A stretch of 46,690 nucleotides of DNA from Bacteroidota bacterium (lineage in GTDB: Bacteria > Bacteroidota > Bacteroidia > Chitinophagales > Chitinophagaceae), in assembly GCA_016868815.1 (NCBI GenBank), contig VGFQ01000015.1:1-46690 (forward strand), in the 5' to 3' direction. The translations under genes and the position numbers were made by a program. Below the pieces are notes generated by a model, which ran no database searches, was not told the DNA's origin, and worked only from the letters and a program-made list of their open reading frames with translations. Positions 9,427-15,217 of the stretch are shown in pieces (the first letter of the stretch is position 1; the number at the start of each line of letters is the position of its first letter).

Positions 9427-9738
9427 ATGGACACGGAAGCGCTGCGCGAGCAGGTGATCGACAAGATCCGGGAGGTGCACGATCCCGAGATACCTGTCAA
9501 CATTTGGGATCTGGGACTTATCTATGAAGTCAACATCCTGCCCATTCAGAACGTGCAGGTCGTGATGACCCTGACAGCACCCAGCTGTCCCGCCGCGCAG
9601 ACACTCCCGCATGAGGTCGACCAGAAGATCCGCGAGATCGAAAGCGTGAATGATGTGCATGTGGAGGTCACCTGGACGCCGGCCTGGACGAAGGACTTGA
9701 TGAGTGAGGTCGCGAAGTTGGAGCTGGGCTTCCTTTGA
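9427..9738 (+). CDS. sufT: SUF-associated MIP18/DUF59 protein SufT
   Basis: The 103-residue product belongs to the DUF59/MIP18 family, which in suf clusters is called SufT and helps Fe-S maturation. Signatures are VHDPEIPVNIWDLGLIYEV near the N-terminus and VMTLTAPSCPAAQTLP, with the conserved cysteine at residue 54. The C-terminus has VEVTWTPAWTKDLMSE. It is the last protein gene of the suf run, 8 bases after sufE, and is followed by a tRNA gene. The biochemical role of SufT is known only from genetics in a few bacteria. Confidence 0.93.
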   Translation: MDTEALREQVIDKIREVHDPEIPVNIWDLGLIYEVNILPIQNVQVVMTLTAPSCPAAQTLPHEVDQKIREIESVNDVHVEVTWTPAWTKDLMSEVAKLELGFL

Positions 9739-9770
9739 TTTGCCCTCTTGACTGTGGTTCCCTATCTTCA
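9739..9770 (+). promoter_or_regulatory. Candidate promoter of tRNA-Gly
   Basis: TTTG at 9739-9742, then 20 bases, then TATCTTCA at 9763-9770, approximating TTTG-N19-TAnnTTTG with two mismatches in the -7 box. Transcription would start a few bases before the tRNA at 9780, matching a short tRNA leader. Confidence 0.4.
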
Positions 9771-9779
9771 CGCTCCTAA

Positions 9780-9852
9780 GCGGAAGTAGCTCACCTGGTA
9801 GAGCGACAGCTTCCCAAGCTGTAGGTAGCGGGTTCGAGTCCCGTCTTCCGCT
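9780..9852 (+). tRNA. tRNA-Gly, anticodon CCC
   Basis: The cloverleaf folds fully. The acceptor GCGGAAG pairs with CTTCCGC (9780-9786 and 9845-9851). The D arm is GCTC/GAGC with GG in its loop. The anticodon stem ACAGC/GCTGT carries the loop TTCCCAA, so the anticodon CCC is at 9813-9815. The variable loop is AGGTA. The T stem GCGGG/CCCGT carries the TTCGAGT loop. The discriminator base is T. CCC reads the glycine codon GGG. CCA is not encoded. Confidence 0.95.
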
Positions 9853-9863
9853 CCCCTCCCCCC

Positions 9864-10043
9864 TCAGCGCCCCTTCACAGGGGCGTTTTTCAATTTTTCT
9901 CCTGCCTTTCGGCTGCCCCGGCACCGATCGCTGCAATACTTCACCTCCGCCCATACCTTCTCCCATTTCTTGCGCCAGGTGAAGGGCCTCCCGCAGGTCT
10001 GACAGATCTTTTCGGGCAGGTCTGATTTGCGTACTTGCCGCAT
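9864..10043 (-). CDS. DUF2256 zinc-ribbon-like small protein
   Basis: A 59-residue protein starting [14 protein letters not shown]. It carries the DUF2256 core: [18 protein letters not shown], then VKYCSDRCR. That is two CxxC-type pairs (CxxC and CxxxC), suggesting a small zinc ribbon, with the conserved FTWRKKW string. Family members are short and of unknown function. The ATG lies 7 bases after the stop of the upstream membrane-protein gene, so it looks like the last gene of the minus-strand run that includes the exosortase. The last codons are built into the tRNA terminator hairpin on the opposite strand. Confidence 0.85.
   Translation of the reverse strand: MRQVRKSDLPEKICQTCGRPFTWRKKWEKVWAEVKYCSDRCRGSRKAGEKLKNAPVKGR
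9868..9890 (+). terminator. Rho-independent terminator after tRNA-Gly
   Basis: CGCCCC, loop TTCACA, GGGGCG, then TTTTT, sixteen bases after the tRNA. The hairpin lies inside the last codons of the convergent DUF2256 gene (9864-10043). Confidence 0.85.
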
Positions 10044-10050
10044 GGAGGGG

Positions 10051-10443
10051 TTAGGGTTTTGGGTCGGGGTTGAGACGCCGGTTGAGGATGCCCATCCCCA
10101 CGGAGAGGCCCGGGTAGATGATGAATTCCTTCATGGTCCAGGTCATATCCTTCACCCGTTTGGAGACCATCCCAAACCAGTCGTGAAGCCCAACACCCGT
10201 GACGATCGTCAGCAGGCTGAGGTGGATGAAATGCCAGAGGTACGACATCCACCGGTCTTCGATCCAACCCAGGTGCAGCGTGCCCAGCAGATAGACGGAG
10301 ATGGTGGTGGCGAACTTGATGACATGGCGGACCTTTCGGGGGATCCAAAACAGGTCCTGCTCGATGAAGCAGAGGGACAAAGCGGCGCAGATGACAAGGA
10401 GTCCGCCAACCCAACAGGCGCGCTGGCTTTCATTCCGTCGCAT
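10051..10443 (-). CDS. Membrane protein next to exosortase (possible exosortase-associated protein)
   Basis: A 130-residue integral membrane protein with about three to four hydrophobic segments, including [37 protein letters not shown] and [19 protein letters not shown]. The start overlaps the end of the exosortase ORF by 14 bases, so they are translationally linked. Small membrane proteins encoded directly after exosortase genes are known in Bacteroidota (exosortase-associated membrane proteins). Position and topology fit that role, but I see no specific family signature. The frame ends [10 protein letters not shown] and is followed after 7 bases by the DUF2256 gene. Confidence 0.7.
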   Translation of the reverse strand: MRRNESQRACWVGGLLVICAALSLCFIEQDLFWIPRKVRHVIKFATTISVYLLGTLHLGWIEDRWMSYLWHFIHLSLLTIVTGVGLHDWFGMVSKRVKDMTWTMKEFIIYPGLSVGMGILNRRLNPDPKP

Positions 10444-10786
10444 CGGAGGCAGGTTTAAGGACGATATTTATGGAATAGCGCACCCAAAGATGAGAGATCG
10501 TCCCATAGATGAACATCTTGAAAATATAATGATGGGCGATTTCAAAATACGCATCCATGCGCAGCATCAAGGCACCCAGGTCCACACAGCGAAGGATGTT
10601 TACCACATGCGCGATGAGGAGTCCTACGGTGCCATAGATGAGTTTCCGTTTCCAGGTGTCCGGCACGGGCAGGGTAAAGCTTATGTAGAGAACGAGGAGC
10701 CCGAGGCCGTTGCAATTGTCAGCGATGCCGATGATCTCGCGGGTCGGAGATTGTATCCGCTCCCCTTCGATGTAAGTTGTTTTCAT
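10430..10786 (-). CDS. Exosortase family protein, catalytic C-terminal part
   Basis: Exosortases are multi-spanning membrane transpeptidases that process and anchor sorting-signal proteins. This 118-residue frame holds all three catalytic residues of the family: Cys25 in IGIADNCNGLGLLVLY, Arg66 in HVVNILRCVDLG and His85/86 in FEIAHHYIFKMF. Three hydrophobic segments surround them. It lacks the N-terminal helices of a complete protein, which are in the overlapping frame at 10783-11022. The start ATG overlaps that frame's stop as ATGA. Bacteroidota exosortases (XrtF/XrtX-like) are about 180-200 residues, matching the sum of both pieces. Whether it works as two chains is unknown. Confidence 0.8.
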   Translation of the reverse strand: MKTTYIEGERIQSPTREIIGIADNCNGLGLLVLYISFTLPVPDTWKRKLIYGTVGLLIAHVVNILRCVDLGALMLRMDAYFEIAHHYIFKMFIYGTISHLWVRYSINIVLKPASDATE

Positions 10787-11022
10787 ATCTCATGCTCCCT
10801 GAAAAGATCGGTACCATGTAGAAAGTTGAGTACCCAGGTGGTCTGCCGACCCACACTGCGTGTGGGCGGCTCATCCAGCGTACGAGGTGTCCGCCACAGG
10901 AAGAGGTATAGTGCCTGCCAGGCGATGAAGAGCACCAAGGCCCGGACGTGAAACTGTCTGATCGCAGGGGGGAAGGGGTCCCGCATGTCATTCATGCGAT
11001 CCAACAGTCGCTGCATGCGCAT
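10783..11022 (-). CDS. Exosortase family protein, N-terminal part (split from the catalytic part)
   Basis: A 79-residue frame with a hydrophobic helix (VRALVLFIAWQALYLFLW) followed by RTPRTLDEPPTRSVGRQTTW and VLNFLHGTDLF. This matches the first helix and periplasmic loop of Bacteroidota exosortases, which continue directly into the catalytic region. Here the frame ends in TGA after FREHEI and the catalytic part resumes in another frame with an ATGA overlap. The ATG directly abuts the stop of the aminotransferase gene (TAAATG). It may be a natural frameshift, a sequencing indel, or a two-chain enzyme made by coupled translation. Confidence 0.7.
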   Translation of the reverse strand: MRMQRLLDRMNDMRDPFPPAIRQFHVRALVLFIAWQALYLFLWRTPRTLDEPPTRSVGRQTTWVLNFLHGTDLFREHEI

Positions 11023-12132
11023 TTAGGCTTGAAGGATGGACACGACTTTCTGCATCTCAGGTACCGTTCCCACGCTCAGCCGGAGCCAGCTGCTTTTTTC
11101 TTCGAAGGTCCGGGCGCCAATGATGTTGGCGGATGTCAGCAGCTCCGGAATCTTCCGGGCGTAGGGCTGGTTGTCGAAATACACGAAACTGGTGACGGAG
11201 GGAATATAGGGAATACCTGCCTTTTGCAGCCCCTGGCAGAAGAGTTCCTTCGCCCGATGGTTCTCGCGTTTGACGAGTTGGACGAAGTCGGTATCGGTGA
11301 GGGCGGCCATGGCGCCGGCCATAGAGACGGCGGAGGGTCCGGCATTGGGCCATGCAGACAACTCCGCAAGCTTCTTGACCGTGTCGGGCTGGGCAAGGAT
11401 GTAGCCCACCCGCGCGCCGGCCATGCCGAAGACCTTGGAGAAGGTCTTGGCGATGAGGAGGTTGGGGAATTCGTTGATGAGGTGGGCAACGGAGGGGCTG
11501 TCATAGTACTCGGTATAGGCCTCATCCATCAGCAGGATGCGGTCTTTGGCGACCTTGCGAACGAAGGCTTCCAACTCAGTCTGGGTCGCTGTGGTGCCGG
11601 TGGGATTGTTGGGATTGCAGAGATAGACCATCCGCGTGTCAGCGTCCATGGCATCGGCTAGTTGCTGCAAGTCGTTGTGCTTGGAGTATGTTAGTGGAAC
11701 AAGTTTGGTTTGCAGGCCGATCTTGCGGGAGGCCGTCATCCAGAGTTTGAAGGTGGGCTCGGAGGCTACGACATTACCCTTTCGGAGGGCGGCCCAGGCA
11801 CAGGCCAGTCCCAGAAGTTCGGAGGAGCCGGCTCCCAGGATCACATGTTCCTTGGTGTGGCCTGTGAGCGCGCCGATGCGTTCCCGCATCACACCGTTCA
11901 TATCCCACTGATAGCGATTGGATTGATTTACGAAGTCTGTCATCGCCTTGCGGGCCAGCGGGGAGGGTCCGTGAGGATTCTCGTTGGAGGATAGTTTGAT
12001 GAGGCCAGCCGGAGGGATGCCCTTGGCTTCGACCCATTGGCGCTGGGCCGGTGTCAGTGCGAAAAGCTCGCGCGAAAAAGAGAAGGCGGAGACGGCAAGA
12101 GCCGTCTGACGGAGGAGTTGTCGGCGCTGCAT
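11023..12132 (-). CDS. Tat-exported HisC-like PLP-dependent aminotransferase
   Basis: The 369-residue protein has a class I/II aminotransferase fold close to histidinol-phosphate aminotransferase. Visible are LIKLSSNENPHGPS, GAGSSELLGL, the CNPNNPTGT motif, DEAYTEYYD and the PLP lysine in AKTFSKVFGMAGARVGY (Lys233), with a C-terminal arginine region WLRLSVG. Unlike biosynthetic HisC it begins MQRRQLLRQTALAVSAFSFS, a twin-arginine-like signal, so it is probably exported folded. There are no his genes nearby. It is separated by a hairpin-containing gap from the inositol oxygenase gene upstream and abuts the exosortase frame downstream. The substrate is unknown. Confidence 0.85.
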   Translation of the reverse strand: MQRRQLLRQTALAVSAFSFSRELFALTPAQRQWVEAKGIPPAGLIKLSSNENPHGPSPLARKAMTDFVNQSNRYQWDMNGVMRERIGALTGHTKEHVILGAGSSELLGLACAWAALRKGNVVASEPTFKLWMTASRKIGLQTKLVPLTYSKHNDLQQLADAMDADTRMVYLCNPNNPTGTTATQTELEAFVRKVAKDRILLMDEAYTEYYDSPSVAHLINEFPNLLIAKTFSKVFGMAGARVGYILAQPDTVKKLAELSAWPNAGPSAVSMAGAMAALTDTDFVQLVKRENHRAKELFCQGLQKAGIPYIPSVTSFVYFDNQPYARKIPELLTSANIIGARTFEEKSSWLRLSVGTVPEMQKVVSILQA

Positions 12133-12172
12133 GGATATTTCTTATTTTGGTTGGGATCGGTATGATGTGAAA

Positions 12173-12210
12173 GGCTCCCTATAACGCTCGACAGCGAAGT
12201 ATAGGGAGCC
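12173..12210 (-). terminator. Perfect 11-bp inverted repeat between miox and the aminotransferase
   Basis: GGCTCCCTATA (12173-12183) and TATAGGGAGCC (12200-12210) form an 11-bp stem. The loop contains a second CGCT/AGCG pairing. On the minus strand it lies after the inositol oxygenase stop and is followed by only TTT, so termination would be imperfect. It may be an attenuator, an mRNA 3' stabiliser, or a palindromic element. Confidence 0.5.
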
Positions 12211-12238
12211 CGGAGCAAAGCGTCGAAGACGGGATACC

Positions 12239-13153
12239 TCAGAACTTCAGCGTCGCTGGCAGATACTTCGCTATCAGGTCCTGATAGTAGGGTTTAAGTT
12301 CCTGCCAGTTCGGCGGCGTGGGGTTCTTGGAGTAGAGGTCGTAAGGGTTGAAGAGGTTCACCCACTTGAGCATCTCTCGGTCATGGTGGTCGAGCAGATA
12401 GGAGTACTCTCCTTCGCGATGCCAGGCATAGAAGGAGTGGTAGCGGAGCATGTAGAGGCCGGGCTCGGGGATGTAGTCCTTCATCATCTGGTAGACGTAC
12501 TCATCATGCCCCCAGGACATGTGCACATTTCTGAGTCCGCAGCCCTCCTCATAAACACCCAGCCGGGTGTGGAAGACGGGATTCTGATAGTCGGGGTTAT
12601 GCTGGAAGAACTCGGGATAGACGATCTTATCGGAATAAGCGCAACCGACGGGGAAGGTATCTCCGACCACAGCCCACTGGGGTTCGCCGAAGAGACAGAG
12701 GACCTTACCCATGTCGTGCATCAGTCCGGTCAGGACCATCCAGTCGGGATGGCCGTCTTGGCGGATGGCTTCGGAGGTCTGCAACAGGTGCTGGAACTGG
12801 TCGAGGTCGGTATCGGGGTCGGAGTCGTCCACGAGCTGATTGAGGAATTCGAAGGCATCCCATACAGGCATCTCCTTGCGGTTGAAGGAGAGGTACTCGC
12901 CCTGTTTCTGGCGGACGAAGTCGTAGGTCTGGTAGGTATGGTTGAGGCGGTAGAACTCTCGAACGGTGTCGCGGCCGGGTTCATCGTAGTTGCGGTATTC
13001 CTCGGTCGACTTGGCGGTGGCTATGGTACCCGGTTCGGGGTAGCGCTCCAGAACGAAATCTTCCCACTCATCGAGACTCTGAAGGGGATTGATCTCGGAG
13101 GGCTTTAAATTGGTGGTATCCACTGACATGGGATATGATTTGAGGGTTGACAT
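12239..13153 (-). CDS. Myo-inositol oxygenase (MIOX)
   Basis: MIOX is a di-iron oxygenase that opens myo-inositol with O2 to D-glucuronate. The 304-residue protein shows the six metal ligands in order: His122 in FQHLLQTSEAIR, His146-Asp147 in LTGLMHDMGK, His216 in MSWGHDEYVY, His239 in LRYHSFYAWH and Asp272 in NPYDLYSK. The lid region DEPGRDTVREFYRLNHTYQT is also conserved. It is best known from eukaryotes but occurs in some Bacteroidota. It is divergent from a sodium/solute symporter 96 bases away, suggesting inositol uptake and oxidation as a unit. The start could also be the Met at residue 9. Confidence 0.95.
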   Translation of the reverse strand: MSTLKSYPMSVDTTNLKPSEINPLQSLDEWEDFVLERYPEPGTIATAKSTEEYRNYDEPGRDTVREFYRLNHTYQTYDFVRQKQGEYLSFNRKEMPVWDAFEFLNQLVDDSDPDTDLDQFQHLLQTSEAIRQDGHPDWMVLTGLMHDMGKVLCLFGEPQWAVVGDTFPVGCAYSDKIVYPEFFQHNPDYQNPVFHTRLGVYEEGCGLRNVHMSWGHDEYVYQMMKDYIPEPGLYMLRYHSFYAWHREGEYSYLLDHHDREMLKWVNLFNPYDLYSKNPTPPNWQELKPYYQDLIAKYLPATLKF

Positions 13154-13249
13154 ATATTTTTAAGACAGGCATAAAAATAGGTTTTTTTATTGGCCCGGGA
13201 AACGGTATTTTGACCATCTAACTCAATCGTTCGGCTTATTCATACCAAC

Positions 13250-14917
13250 ATGAGGCTCCATCCCACTGACTACGCCATCATAGCCCTATATTTCGCCTTC
13301 GTCATCGCCGTGGGCTTCATCATCAAGCGGCGCATCCGCTCCAGCAACGACTTCCTGAACAGCGGCCGCAATATCCCCCTCTGGATCACCAGCCTGGCCT
13401 TTATCTCAGCCAACTTAGGCGCGCAGGAGGTACTAGGGATGGTAGCCTCGGGCGCCAAATACGGCATCATGACAGTGCACTTCTACTGGGTGGGCGCCAT
13501 ATTCGCCATGGTCTTCCTGGGCGTGTTCATGATGCCCTTCTATTATGGCAGTAAGGCGCGCAGCGTGCCTGAATACCTCTCGATGCGATTCGACGAGAAG
13601 ACAAGGGGACTGAACGCCATCACCTTCGCGGGGATGACGGTCTTCTCCTCGGGCATCTCGCTGTTCGCCCTGGCAAAGCTATTGGAGATCACGCTGGGCT
13701 GGGACTTCGACATCTCCATCTGGGTGGCGGCCGGCATTGTGATGGCTTATACCTTCCTGGGTGGACTCACCAGCGCAGTGTACAACGAAGTGCTGCAGTT
13801 CTTTTTGATCGTGCTGGGGCTTTTCCCGTTGGTGGTGGTATGCCTCGATGATGCGGGCGGATGGGCGAACATCAAGGCAAACCTGGCGCCTCAGTATACC
13901 CATGCCTGGGAGTATCTCGACAAGGCCGACCGCAACAGCATGGGGATCAATGCCATGTCGCTCATCTTCGGACTTGGCTTCGTGATGTCGTTCGGATACT
14001 GGTGCACCGACTTTCTGGTGGTGCAGCGGGCTATGATCGCACGCAATATGAACGACGCGCAGCGGACGCCCATCCTAGCGGCCGTCCCCAAGATGCTGAT
14101 GCCAATCATCGTAGTGCTCCCGGGCGTGGTCGCCATCGCGCTGATGCAGCCAGGGATGCAGTCGGGGCCTGACGTATTCCGCATCCCCACCGCTCCGGAT
14201 GGAGGGTTCGACTATACGATGACACTACCCTCGCTGCTGGCGCACTACTATCCTAGCGGATTGCTGGGCGTCGGCATCACAGCCCTGCTAGCCAGCTTCA
14301 TGAGCGGCATGGCGGGCAATGTGACCGCTTTCAACTCGGTCTTCACATACGATATCTATCAAAGCTACTTCGTGAAGCAACGGTCCGACAGGCACTATCT
14401 GCTGGTCGGCAAATGGGTGACCGTCGTGGGGATTCTCATCTCTATCCTCACGGCCTATGTGGCCCAGAGTTTTAACAACATCAACGACTTCCTGCAGCTC
14501 GTTTTTAGCTTTGTGAACGGGCCGCTGTTCGCGACCTTCGTCCTCGGCATGTTCTGGAAGCGGGCGACCGGGCACGGCGCCTTCTGGGGACTGCTGACGG
14601 GCACGTTGGCGGCAGCCGCCACACATGGCCTGACGATCGCAGAGGGCAAGGGCGGATGGATCTCTCCGACCTTCACCATCGGCAGCGGGATGGCTCAGGC
14701 CTTCGCCGTGGCCTCGGTCTCGTTCATCGTCAACTTCGGTGTAACCATCATCGTGAGTTTGCTGACAGCACCCAAGCCTGACTCGGAGTTGCGTGGCCTT
14801 GTCTATTCGCTGACCGAGAAGCCCTCCACGCATGGACTTCCATGGTACCGCAAGGCTTCTTCGTTGGGACTGCTGCTCGTGATTTTGACCCTCCTCCTGA
14901 ACTGGATTTTCTACTAA
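13250..14917 (+). CDS. Sodium/solute symporter (SSS family), probably inositol or sugar
   Basis: A 555-residue inner-membrane transporter of the SSS (SGLT/PutP) family. About thirteen to fourteen hydrophobic segments are present. Family signatures include the first helix with DYAIIALYFAFVIAVGFI, SNDFLNSGRNIPLW, FISANLGAQEVLGMVASGAK and the helix-5 GGLTSAVYNEVLQFF. Helix 8 reads GITALLASFMSGMAGNVTAFNSVFTYDIYQ and contains the usual sodium-site serine/threonine region. Its start is 96 bases from the divergent inositol oxygenase gene, so myo-inositol is the favoured substrate, but that is inference from context. A 61-residue membrane protein follows. Confidence 0.92.
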   Translation: MRLHPTDYAIIALYFAFVIAVGFIIKRRIRSSNDFLNSGRNIPLWITSLAFISANLGAQEVLGMVASGAKYGIMTVHFYWVGAIFAMVFLGVFMMPFYYGSKARSVPEYLSMRFDEKTRGLNAITFAGMTVFSSGISLFALAKLLEITLGWDFDISIWVAAGIVMAYTFLGGLTSAVYNEVLQFFLIVLGLFPLVVVCLDDAGGWANIKANLAPQYTHAWEYLDKADRNSMGINAMSLIFGLGFVMSFGYWCTDFLVVQRAMIARNMNDAQRTPILAAVPKMLMPIIVVLPGVVAIALMQPGMQSGPDVFRIPTAPDGGFDYTMTLPSLLAHYYPSGLLGVGITALLASFMSGMAGNVTAFNSVFTYDIYQSYFVKQRSDRHYLLVGKWVTVVGILISILTAYVAQSFNNINDFLQLVFSFVNGPLFATFVLGMFWKRATGHGAFWGLLTGTLAAAATHGLTIAEGKGGWISPTFTIGSGMAQAFAVASVSFIVNFGVTIIVSLLTAPKPDSELRGLVYSLTEKPSTHGLPWYRKASSLGLLLVILTLLLNWIFY

Positions 14918-14927
14918 AAGAGATCAG

Positions 14928-15113
14928 ATGCAAACGAGATTCACCGACCTACGCTTCATTATTGGACTGTTCTTCACGCTGATGGCTGGCATCGTGCTTG
15001 CGAGATATGTGACGGGCACGGGTGCAGTACTGAACCTATGGTCTGGACTTGCGTTTGGAGTGTTTGGCGTGCTCATGATGGTCGCGGCGAAGGTGGAGAG
15101 GGATGAGGGTTGA
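14928..15113 (+). CDS. Two-helix small membrane protein after the symporter
   Basis: A 61-residue protein with two hydrophobic segments, FIIGLFFTLMAGIVLARYV and LWSGLAFGVFGVLMMVAAKV, separated by a short glycine-rich turn. It starts 10 bases after the symporter stop on the same strand, so it is likely co-transcribed. Small proteins of this shape often follow SSS transporters in Bacteroidota and may be accessory, but no function is established here. Confidence 0.7.
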   Translation: MQTRFTDLRFIIGLFFTLMAGIVLARYVTGTGAVLNLWSGLAFGVFGVLMMVAAKVERDEG

Positions 15114-15217
15114 ATATCCCCATCAAATATTGGATTCATACCCCGTCTTTTAAACTTTCAAGTCTATCAGGGCATGACGCATACTAAGCGATGATGTACT
15201 GATTTGTAGAACTGGCC

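Noticed and set aside
9415..9966. A 183-codon minus-strand frame across sufT and the tRNA
   Set aside because: It covers the tRNA-Gly and lies opposite sufT; no family features.
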